Source of the DNA: Bacilli bacterium
GTDB lineage: Bacteria > Bacillota_I > Bacilli_A > RFN20 > CAG-826
DNA length: 5,748 bases
Reading direction: 5' to 3'
Assembly (NCBI GenBank): GCA_017531065.1
Contig: JAFXLR010000170.1
Coordinates: forward strand, 1 to 5,748
Position 1 is the first letter of the stretch. Each line of letters opens with the position of its first letter. Positions 1 through 5,230 of the stretch are shown in pieces. The notes beneath the pieces are model-generated. The model worked only from the letters and a program-made list of their open reading frames with translations. It searched no databases and had not been told where the DNA came from. The position numbers were made by a program, and so were the translations under genes.

Positions 1-449
1 AGGTAAACGTCGATGTCAGACATGCCGTTGGTGGTAGTGGTGACGGTGAACTTCATGGAGCCGCCGGATTTGAAGCCGGTAGCGACATCCCAGCCAGTTC
101 CTTCGAGGGTAGCGAACTCGGCATCGCCTTTATCAAGGTCGATAAGAGCGTCGTGAGCGGTAAAGACGTAGGAGCTACCAAATTCGGATTTGGTCGCGGA
201 AACGGTTCCGGCTGCATCGTCATAGGTGACGTACTCGTTGTCTTTGATGACCTCTTCAGGAAGCTGAGGGGTGTTGGCAAGAAGTTCTTTCTTGGTCTTC
301 TCGTAGTTCTCGCTGTAGGTGTTGTAGTTCACATAGCTGACGAGGAAGGAGATGCCAGTGATGAGAAGGGCAACGACGCCTAAGAGGATGGCGACGGAAG
401 AAATGAGATGGTATTTGATCTTGTTAAGAAGCTTTTCAAACTTATTCAT
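1..449 (-). CDS. Membrane-anchored extracellular protein with carbohydrate-binding-like domain (partial, C-terminus off the left edge)
   Basis: The frame is open from ATG (449-447) to the left edge, giving 149 whole codons; the gene continues outside the window. Residues 1-13 are lysine-rich, residues 14-40 form one hydrophobic segment (LISSVAILLGVVALLITGISFLVSYV), and there is no lipobox, so this looks like an uncleaved N-in signal anchor. Residues 41-70 are a charged, probably helical spacer. From about residue 90 the sequence becomes beta-rich (YVFTAHDA, then GTGWDVATGFKSGGS, then MKFTVTTTTNG), a pattern resembling the start of CBM6/CBM35-type modules (xYxxEAEDA...GGF.SGGS). That family call is from pattern alone. 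The start overlaps the GH3 stop by 8 bp and has a good AGGAGG site, so it is probably translated with the GH3 enzyme and acts on the same glycan at the cell surface. The C-terminal part could hold a catalytic or further binding domain that cannot be seen here. Confidence 0.85.
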   Translation of the reverse strand, partial: MNKFEKLLNKIKYHLISSVAILLGVVALLITGISFLVSYVNYNTYSENYEKTKKELLANTPQLPEEVIKDNEYVTYDDAAGTVSATKSEFGSSYVFTAHDALIDLDKGDAEFATLEGTGWDVATGFKSGGSMKFTVTTTTNGMSDIDVY

Positions 450-3400
450 TTTCTTCAGCCTCCTCTCCGCCGTTCTTCATGATGTTCATGATGTTAAGGA
501 CACAAGCGAATCCACCAATGAGGAGTCCACCAAGGGCGAACGCGTCAATGGAGATAAGGGCTGGTTGCCACCATAAGTAGCTGTCCTTTGGTGGGATGGC
601 GACGATGGTTTCTGATGGGTCAGCGGAGGCGTTGTAAGTGGCGTTTCTCCACATGGCGTGGCAGTAAGCATAGGCAATTTCGTGCATGGCTTCACGTAAG
701 CGGAGCTGGACACGGACTGGAGTGGTAGCAGCGGTGCCGATTGCATTAGCAACGGTGTTTCCGCCACCGAGGTTGAGGTTGCCACCGAAACGGAAGGAGA
801 AACCGATATCCATGTTGGTCTTGTTCTCGGTCATATCGGTGATGATCTGTCCACGGAATCCCCATTCTCTGCGGAGGACGCCTTGGATAAGGGCTTCGTT
901 ACCACCGGTCCAGATGCCACCAATACGGTTGAAGGAGGTCATGATACCGACGGTGCCGCCATTCTTAACGGCTTCTTCGAAGGAACGGAGATAGAGCTCA
1001 CGGAAGGTTTGCTCAGTCATCCAGGCCATGTTGGCCATACGGTTGAAGTCTTGGTCGTTGGCGACGAAGTGTTTGACGAATGTCATACGGCCATAGATGC
1101 TGATGCCTTTGATGATCTCAGAGACATAGCGGCCGGAGAGGATTGGGTCTTCGGACTGGTAACCGCAGTTTCTGCCACCATAGGTTGAACGGTGGAGGTT
1201 GCAGTTTGGAGAGAAGATGCCATCAGCGCCAGAGGCGTTCATGTCATTACCCATGGATTTGCCGAGCTTGTAGGTAAGAGCTCTGTTCCAGGCTTGGCAG
1301 CCCATTGTTGGACCAGGGTAGGCTGGGCAGTTGATTTCGTCGTTCTGTCCTAAGCCACCGCCGATCATAGCGGCGCCTTCTTCGAACTTGAAGGCACTGG
1401 CGTTATTAGAATCACGTAAGCCGATCTCGGTCATGCCGCGGCCAGCGTAGTTGGAGTTTTCGGTAACGATCTTCTTGGAGTTGTCGAAGTCGAGCTGATC
1501 AAGAACGTCGTTCCATTCTTCGGCGTCATAGTCTTCGCCACACTTCATACCGGTTTCGGTGAGTTGGCCATTTTCCATGAGCTTGAGGTCTCCGCCGCTG
1601 TTCCAGGTTGGAGCTTCGGTTGGGATTGGGTTGCCCCAGTAGTCTTCTGTGGCGTTGTCCCAGTTGTCGGACATGGTCTTCGAGTAGCTGTAGTTGGCGA
1701 TTGGCTCTGGATCGGATTCACGTTCCATAAGCTTATCGGTCCAAGGCTTATCTTCTTCACATTCAGTGAGAAGAGCTGGGAAGTTATTACGGTGGACGAA
1801 TTCGATGCCCTGGTCGACGGAAGTACCATCGATTGGCATGCCTTCGTAAGCGTTAGGACCAACGAAACGGTTCTCAACGGTTTCACCGGTGATTTCGTCT
1901 TTGTCGATCATGACGTCGTTGGACACCTTATAGGTGATTGGAGAAACGTTCTCTTTGACGTGGTGGGCGTCGGTCATGAAGTTGAGTTCATAGTTGCCCG
2001 CTTCGAGCTCGTAACCGGTGTGGTTATTGTTATTGGCATCATAGTCGTCATAGGACTTGAAGTCCTTGGTGTCGACTTCGATGTCGATGGTGCAGACCTC
2101 GCCAGGTTTGAGTAATGGGGTCTTTTCGTAACCGACTAATTTGCGGAAGGATTTCTCGATTCCGCCTGGGGTGTATGGAGCGGTAAGGTAAATCTGAACG
2201 ACATCTTTGCCTTTGTAGTCGCCGGTGTTGGTGACCTCAACTTTAAAGTTGAGCTTTTCATCGGCTTCGATTTCGCTGCCATTGACTTTGTTGGCCTCAA
2301 CGAACTTCCAGCTGAAGTCGGTGTAGGACATACCATAACCGAATGGGTACTGGACGACGTTGTCGTAGCCATTATATGGTTCCTGATCCCAGAAGCCTTC
2401 GGCATCGGCGGTCTCGAACCAACGATAACCCATGTAGATGCCTTCGGTGTATTCGGAGTAGCAAGCGTAGTTGTAGAAAGCAGCACCGCCAGAACCTCTG
2501 CCGGCTTTGCTGAAGAAGTCAGAGGATCTTCCACCGGTGTAGTGACGGGTGTGCTTTGCACAAGAACGATAGTAGGTGATGTTGTACTCTGGGCGATATG
2601 GAGTGGTGTCAGTCATATGTACAGAAGGGGTGACGTCGCCGAAGATGACATCAGGGATGGCGAGGGCTCCTTGGCCACCGGTGACGCCGACATTGAGGAC
2701 GGCATCAATGCCGCCTGGGATCTCGTCGTTGATGTTCTTGACGAAATCGAGGGTCATATTGTTGGTGCTGTTTTCGATGACGATGACGTTTTCGAAGTCA
2801 GCGGCAATATGACGGAGGGCGTATTCTTCCTCGGTTGAGATTTCGAGGTAGTCACGTTCCTCATCCTTAACGGTGGATCCGCTCTTATGAGTGGAGTCAC
2901 TGGATGAAAGCTTGTTCTGATAGTGAGGGCAGTCACTGTTCTCACCAGCGTGACGAGAGATGACGAAGAAGGCGGTGTTGCTGTAATCCTTCGCCTGTTC
3001 ATAAAGCTCTTGGTACTGAGAATCGACCTCGAGCGATGGCTCACGGATAACAAAGTAGCTGTCGAGGTTCGTCATGATGGTGTTGGAATCACCTTCCGCT
3101 TTGTGCCAGTTCTTGTAGTAGGCTGGGAGGTCTGGATTGACTTCGAGGCCTCTCTTTTCGAGAGCGCTGTTGAAGTCATATGACTTGTGGCCTTTTGTTC
3201 CAACCATTTCGGAACCGGATGACATAATGTACCAGTCAACGGAACCATGGCCGAAAACGTTTACTTTTTTGATTGTGTCTTTGCTGAGCGGAAGAGTTCC
3301 GTTGTTCTCAAGCATGACAATGCCTTCGCCTTCGACTTCGACGGCGAGTTCGTCACCCATGCCAGAAGCGGAGCGGGTCATAGCGCTCGTGTCAGCTGGT

Positions 3401-3564
3401 GCTGGGGTCGTGAGGTAAGTGTTCATGGTACTGGCGCCATCACCGAAGGCCCAGCCATTACCAATTCCTAACGCGACGCCGGCGGCGACGATGAGAGGCA
3501 AAGAAGCAATCGAAACGATAAGTCTGGTTCTCTCTTTGCCTGACAAGGAATTAAATTTTCCCAT
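442..3564 (-). CDS. Domain-permuted family 3 glycoside hydrolase, membrane-anchored at both ends (beta-glucosidase-like)
   Basis: This 1040-residue protein is a retaining exo-acting GH3 enzyme, most likely removing beta-linked glucose or xylose from oligosaccharides outside the cell; exact specificity is unknown. The domain order is inverted. A sandwich domain comes first (about 75-330, EGIVMLENNGTLPL at 80-93). An FnIII-like domain follows (about 405-545, QYPFGYGMSYTDFSW at 405-419), then a linker (about 546-700), then the (alpha/beta)8 barrel normally found N-terminally (about 700-985). Barrel motifs are GGRNCGYQSEDP (796-807), KHFVAND (831-837) and GFRGQIITDM (902-911), giving nucleophile Asp910. 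The probable acid/base is Glu208 in SRHAGENSD (203-211). Residues 15-35 are a hydrophobic anchor after a basic start, and 998-1026 are a second membrane segment before an acidic tail, so the catalytic body should face outward with both ends inside. The start at 3564 is chosen because AAAGGA lies 7 nt upstream; a GTG 22 codons earlier has no such site. The same inverted order is known for Ruminococcus albus and Butyrivibrio fibrisolvens beta-glucosidases. Confidence 0.93.
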   Translation of the reverse strand: MGKFNSLSGKERTRLIVSIASLPLIVAAGVALGIGNGWAFGDGASTMNTYLTTPAPADTSAMTRSASGMGDELAVEVEGEGIVMLENNGTLPLSKDTIKKVNVFGHGSVDWYIMSSGSEMVGTKGHKSYDFNSALEKRGLEVNPDLPAYYKNWHKAEGDSNTIMTNLDSYFVIREPSLEVDSQYQELYEQAKDYSNTAFFVISRHAGENSDCPHYQNKLSSSDSTHKSGSTVKDEERDYLEISTEEEYALRHIAADFENVIVIENSTNNMTLDFVKNINDEIPGGIDAVLNVGVTGGQGALAIPDVIFGDVTPSVHMTDTTPYRPEYNITYYRSCAKHTRHYTGGRSSDFFSKAGRGSGGAAFYNYACYSEYTEGIYMGYRWFETADAEGFWDQEPYNGYDNVVQYPFGYGMSYTDFSWKFVEANKVNGSEIEADEKLNFKVEVTNTGDYKGKDVVQIYLTAPYTPGGIEKSFRKLVGYEKTPLLKPGEVCTIDIEVDTKDFKSYDDYDANNNNHTGYELEAGNYELNFMTDAHHVKENVSPITYKVSNDVMIDKDEITGETVENRFVGPNAYEGMPIDGTSVDQGIEFVHRNNFPALLTECEEDKPWTDKLMERESDPEPIANYSYSKTMSDNWDNATEDYWGNPIPTEAPTWNSGGDLKLMENGQLTETGMKCGEDYDAEEWNDVLDQLDFDNSKKIVTENSNYAGRGMTEIGLRDSNNASAFKFEEGAAMIGGGLGQNDEINCPAYPGPTMGCQAWNRALTYKLGKSMGNDMNASGADGIFSPNCNLHRSTYGGRNCGYQSEDPILSGRYVSEIIKGISIYGRMTFVKHFVANDQDFNRMANMAWMTEQTFRELYLRSFEEAVKNGGTVGIMTSFNRIGGIWTGGNEALIQGVLRREWGFRGQIITDMTENKTNMDIGFSFRFGGNLNLGGGNTVANAIGTAATTPVRVQLRLREAMHEIAYAYCHAMWRNATYNASADPSETIVAIPPKDSYLWWQPALISIDAFALGGLLIGGFACVLNIMNIMKNGGEEAEENE
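459..464 (-). promoter_or_regulatory. Shine-Dalgarno site inside the 3' end of the GH3 gene
   Basis: AGGAGG on the minus strand, 9 nt before the ATG at 449. It lies within the codons for the acidic GH3 tail (GEEAEENE). It fixes the start of the downstream gene and supports co-translation across the 8-bp overlap. Confidence 0.75.
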
Positions 3565-3571
3565 GTGTTTT

Positions 3572-3577
3572 TCCTTT
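3572..3577 (-). promoter_or_regulatory. Ribosome binding site of the GH3 gene
   Basis: AAAGGA on the minus strand (within AGAAAGGAA), 7 nt before the ATG at 3564. It decides between this start and the in-frame GTG at 3630, which falls inside a dyad and has no purine-rich site before it. Confidence 0.75.
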
Positions 3578-3596
3578 CTATTGAAGATATGTTTTT

Positions 3597-3621
3597 GGTG
3601 AGCTAGAGCCCCTAGCACACC
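3597..3621 (-). promoter_or_regulatory. Hairpin in the GH3 mRNA leader
   Basis: On the minus strand GGTG-T-GCTAG (3621-3612) pairs with CTAGC-T-CACC (3606-3597) around the 5-nt loop GGGCT, giving nine base pairs broken by one U-U mismatch. It ends 32 nt before the GH3 start codon and about 20 nt before its ribosome site. No T-run follows on either strand, so it is not an ordinary terminator. It could stabilise the mRNA, act in leader control, or be a DNA operator. Confidence 0.6.
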
Positions 3622-3625
3622 GACA

Positions 3626-3641
3626 ATCACTTAAGAGTGAT
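3626..3641. promoter_or_regulatory. Dyad ATCACT-N4-AGTGAT, candidate operator (copy 1)
   Basis: ATCACTTAAGAGTGAT has two 6-bp inverted arms around a 4-bp centre. Its core CACT-N4-AGTG followed by ATA recurs at 3730-3744 (12 of 15 positions identical), which argues for a shared DNA-binding protein. It lies between the cre-like site and the leader hairpin of the GH3 gene. The cognate regulator is not recognised. Confidence 0.45.
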
Positions 3642-3646
3642 ACCTA

Positions 3647-3662
3647 TTGAAAGCGCTTTAAA
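3647..3662. promoter_or_regulatory. cre-like operator (CcpA or other LacI-family regulator)
   Basis: TTGAAAGCGCTTTAAA is a 16-bp palindrome with one mismatched pair and a perfect 10-bp core AAAGCGCTTT. It fits the Bacillota cre consensus WTGNAARCGNWWWNCW closely around the central CG. It sits 83 bp upstream of the GH3 start, as expected for catabolite repression of a carbohydrate-utilisation gene. A sugar-specific LacI-family repressor with a similar CG-centred operator is the main alternative. Confidence 0.65.
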
Positions 3663-3666
3663 AATT

Positions 3667-3678
3667 GACTATCTTGCT
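3667..3678 (+). repeat. 12-bp direct repeat, copy 1 (GACTATCTTGCT)
   Basis: GACTATCTTGCT matches GACAATCTTGCT at 3814-3825 in 11 of 12 positions, same orientation, 147 bp apart within the same intergenic region. It may be a half of a regulatory element; the role is unknown. Confidence 0.4.
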
Positions 3679-3729
3679 ATTCCCCTCCGTCAAATATCAC
3701 CCCCAAAGAGCGCTATATTATGTCCAAAA

Positions 3730-3741
3730 CACTATAAAGTG
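3730..3741. promoter_or_regulatory. Dyad CACT-N4-AGTG, candidate operator (copy 2)
   Basis: CACTATAAAGTG, followed by ATA, repeats the core of the dyad at 3628-3639, which lies 102 bp to the left. A further half-site GTGATATTT is present on the minus strand at 3700-3692. The arrangement is compatible with cooperative binding or looping by one regulator, but this is inferred from the repeats only. Confidence 0.4.
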
Positions 3742-3785
3742 ATATTTACAAAAACCGCCTAAATTAGCGATACACCTAATAAAAC

Positions 3786-3799
3786 TTAACTAATGTTAA
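3786..3799. promoter_or_regulatory. Small AT-rich dyad TTAAC-N4-GTTAA
   Basis: TTAACTAATGTTAA has 5-bp arms around a 4-bp centre. The AT-rich background makes such a dyad fairly likely by chance, so it is recorded only as a weak candidate operator. Confidence 0.22.
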
Positions 3800-3813
3800 T
3801 TTCTTGAATACTA

Positions 3814-3825
3814 GACAATCTTGCT
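3814..3825 (+). repeat. 12-bp direct repeat, copy 2 (GACAATCTTGCT)
   Basis: Partner of the copy at 3667-3678, differing at one position. It overlaps the weak TTGCTT -35 candidate of the GGDEF gene. Confidence 0.4.
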
Positions 3826-3864
3826 TGCTTTTCTGGTGATGAGAGATTATCAAAAAATTTGCAC

Positions 3865-3879
3865 TTTTGTTGAACAAAA
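3865..3879. promoter_or_regulatory. Dyad TTTTGTT-G-AACAAAA upstream of the GGDEF gene
   Basis: Two perfect 7-bp arms flank a single central G. It lies 42 bp before the chosen ATG of the PAS-GGDEF gene, so it could be an operator or a leader element. The A/T content lowers its weight. No T-run follows on the plus strand. Confidence 0.3.
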
Positions 3880-3921
3880 AGGGTTTAAGGGGTAAGGTCT
3901 TAGTAAAGTTGGTTGCCGAAT

Positions 3922-4800
3922 ATGAACGAAAAAGAAGAACTCACAATGCTCCGTGATATGCTTGAGCACATGCCGGGCGGAGCTTTTACCTATGAGGCGG
4001 ATGGAGACCAAAGATTCATCTATGTTTCCCCATCGCTTGTCAAACTCCTTGGATACAAAGACGAGGAATCGTTTTTGAAATCGGTCAATTACAGCTTCAT
4101 TGATTTCGTCCACCCAGACGATTATGAGAAGATTCAGCAAGAGATTGATGAGCAGATTTCAGAATCGGATATCGACTTCTGCGAATACCGCGTCAAGAAA
4201 GCGGATGGCACATACATCTGGATGCTTGACCGTGGCAAGATCATGAGACGTCCTGATGGCTCAAGATTCTTCTATGTCGTCGTCCTAGACGAGAACGCCA
4301 TCATGCACAAGAGACTCGAGACCGCTAAGAAAGCGAAACAAGACTCTCTCACTGGCCTTCTTAACCACCAAGCCATCGTCACGGACATCAATATGCTCAT
4401 ACAGGATCACTGCGAAGGCGTCTGCATGATGCTTGATATCGATGACTTCAAGCGCATAAACGACAACTATGGCCATATTGAAGGGGATAGGATCATCGTC
4501 ACCCTCTCGAAAGCTTTGCTTGCTGAATTCCCTAACGCTCTCGTTGGCAGATTCGGTGGAGACGAATTCCTTCTCTACTTCGTCGGAGCCAAAGAGGAAG
4601 ACCACGCTGAAGAACTTGGCAAGAAGGTCGTTAAGATCATGAATAAGATCAAGATCAACGGAAGCATACCTCTATGCGGAAGTATCGGAATATCTCTATC
4701 GAGAGGCGGATTCTTCTCCGTTGACGAAGCGGTCCGAAAAGCCGATGAGGCAATGTACACCGCCAAGAAGACGGGCAAAAACAAATTCGCAATCAAATAA
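3922..4800 (+). CDS. PAS-GGDEF diguanylate cyclase without the inhibitory site
   Basis: This 292-residue cytosolic signalling protein should make cyclic di-GMP from two GTP. A PAS domain of the PAS_3 type spans about residues 12-126, with RFIYVSPSLVKLLGY (31-45), VHPDD (63-67) and the PAC-like strands CEYRVKKADGTYIW (87-100). A short helix (about 126-140) leads into the GGDEF domain, which begins at DSLTGLLNHQA (141-151). Metal site Asp172 lies in LDIDDFKRINDNYGH, the active-site GGDEF is intact at 212-216, and the usual ending MYTAKKTGKNKF is present. The inhibitory RxxD position five residues before GGDEF reads FPNA (203-206), so canonical product inhibition is unlikely. There is no membrane segment. 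The start is uncertain: ATG 3922 is used, but TTG 3913 and ATG 3946 are in frame and none has a strong Shine-Dalgarno; AAGGGG at 3887-3892 is rather far. It is divergent from the GH3 gene and ends in its own terminator. Confidence 0.93.
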   Translation: MNEKEELTMLRDMLEHMPGGAFTYEADGDQRFIYVSPSLVKLLGYKDEESFLKSVNYSFIDFVHPDDYEKIQQEIDEQISESDIDFCEYRVKKADGTYIWMLDRGKIMRRPDGSRFFYVVVLDENAIMHKRLETAKKAKQDSLTGLLNHQAIVTDINMLIQDHCEGVCMMLDIDDFKRINDNYGHIEGDRIIVTLSKALLAEFPNALVGRFGGDEFLLYFVGAKEEDHAEELGKKVVKIMNKIKINGSIPLCGSIGISLSRGGFFSVDEAVRKADEAMYTAKKTGKNKFAIK

Positions 4801-4805
4801 AAATC

Positions 4806-4829
4806 GCTGGCAAATCGCCAGCCTTTTTT
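4806..4829 (+). terminator. Intrinsic terminator after the GGDEF gene
   Basis: GCTGGC (4806-4811) pairs perfectly with GCCAGC (4817-4822) around the loop AAATC, followed by C and six T. It begins 5 nt after the TAA stop and separates the GGDEF gene from the next operon. Confidence 0.88.
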
Positions 4830-4845
4830 ATATTTGCAACGAAAA

Positions 4846-4875
4846 GTAACACACAAGTGTTAATGAGCCTATAAT
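4846..4875 (+). promoter_or_regulatory. Sigma-A-type promoter of the PII-like/antiporter operon
   Basis: A perfect -10 TATAAT lies at 4870-4875. The best -35 is GTAACA (4846-4851; four of six to TTGACA) with an 18-bp spacer. Transcription would begin near 4882, giving a leader of only about 15 nt that still contains the AAAGGTG ribosome site. Confidence 0.65.
4847..4862. promoter_or_regulatory. Dyad TAACAC-N4-GTGTTA over the promoter, candidate operator
   Basis: TAACACACAAGTGTTA has perfect 6-bp arms and a 4-bp centre. It covers the -35 and the first half of the spacer of the TATAAT promoter, a position where a bound protein would block RNA polymerase. The regulator is unknown. Confidence 0.5.
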
Positions 4876-4897
4876 CTTTGTGTCGAAAGGTGAAACT

Positions 4898-5230
4898 ATG
4901 AAACGCGTATTATTCCTCTTTCTCGAAAACGGCCAGGCGGCCATAAACGCCCTCGAAGGAATTCGTTCCGAAGGATATAACGGAACACTTGTCGGAGGCG
5001 CATCGTTAAGACATGCTTTCGAAGACATGCTTCCAGAGGAGAGACATTTCTTCTCTCTTGCCAACTGGGAAGCTGACAACAACAAAGAATCCACTCTTTC
5101 TCTTTTCATCGTTGATGAGGAGAACGTCTCCGAACTAAAAGAGCAAATTCGCAAATGCACCGATGATTTTAAAACCGTCAAAGGGGCCTTCTTCAGTCTC
5201 CCTCTTGATGATTACGAAGGCAGCTTCTAA
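4898..5230 (+). CDS. Small PII-like (ferredoxin-fold) protein, probable regulator of the adjacent antiporter
   Basis: This 110-residue cytosolic protein has no signal or membrane segment. The predicted layout is strand KRVLFLFLE (2-10), helix 11-25, strand about 28-33, a long polar loop (34-64), strand STLSLFIV (65-72), helix VSELKEQIRKC (77-87) and strand VKGAFFSLP (94-102). This beta-alpha-beta, T-loop, beta-alpha-beta order and the length match PII-like proteins such as the cyclic-di-AMP receptor DarA/PstA; the family call is by pattern, not by search. PII-type proteins usually form trimers, bind nucleotides and gate transporters (GlnK-AmtB, SbtB-SbtA). The start is ATG 4898, with AAAGGTG (4886-4892) 5 nt upstream; the in-frame GTG at 4880 lies before the expected transcription start. 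Its stop overlaps the antiporter start (TAATG), so the two are probably translationally coupled and functionally linked. Its ligand is unknown. Confidence 0.85.
   Translation: MKRVLFLFLENGQAAINALEGIRSEGYNGTLVGGASLRHAFEDMLPEERHFFSLANWEADNNKESTLSLFIVDEENVSELKEQIRKCTDDFKTVKGAFFSLPLDDYEGSF

Larger units (their letters stand above)
3565..3921. other. Divergent intergenic region between the GH3 gene and the GGDEF gene
   Basis: This 357-bp AT-rich stretch has no credible coding frame and must hold the control signals for both divergent genes. From left to right it contains the GH3 ribosome site, a leader hairpin, an ATCACT-N4-AGTGAT dyad, a cre-like palindrome, one copy of a 12-bp direct repeat, a second CACT-N4-AGTG dyad, a TTAAC-N4-GTTAA dyad, the second repeat copy and a TTTTGTT-G-AACAAAA dyad. 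No clean promoter pair can be picked. For the GH3 gene there is a TTGACG (3693-3688, minus) without a good -10 at proper spacing, and isolated -10-like words TAATAT (3720-3715) and TATAGT. For the GGDEF gene the best pair is TTGCTT (3821-3826) and GATTAT (3845-3850), which is weak. Confidence 0.8.

Noticed and set aside
1564..2115. Long open frame of 183 codons on the plus strand, opposite the GH3 gene
   Set aside because: It lies wholly antisense to a gene with clear GH3 motifs, its product is valine/aspartate-biased shadow sequence with no recognisable motif, and it has no supporting context. The other open frames antisense or out of frame to the GH3 gene are rejected for the same reason.
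3597..3621. Leader hairpin as an intrinsic terminator
   Set aside because: No T-run follows on either strand.
3565..3630. N-terminal extension of the GH3 protein from GTG at 3630
   Set aside because: It would add 22 residues before the basic start and membrane anchor, has no ribosome site and crosses the leader hairpin; ATG 3564 has AAAGGA at 7 nt.
3708..3716. Second cre-like word around AGCGCT
   Set aside because: Only the 6-bp core is palindromic; the flanks (AAAG left, ATAT right) do not fit the cre consensus, unlike the site at 3647-3662.
4285..4605. Minus-strand open frame opposite the GGDEF domain
   Set aside because: It is antisense to an intact PAS-GGDEF gene with full motifs, and its product matches nothing I recognise.
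4880..4897. Upstream GTG start for the PII-like protein
   Set aside because: It lies 4 nt after the TATAAT, before the expected transcription start, and the ATG at 4898 has a well-placed AAAGGTG.
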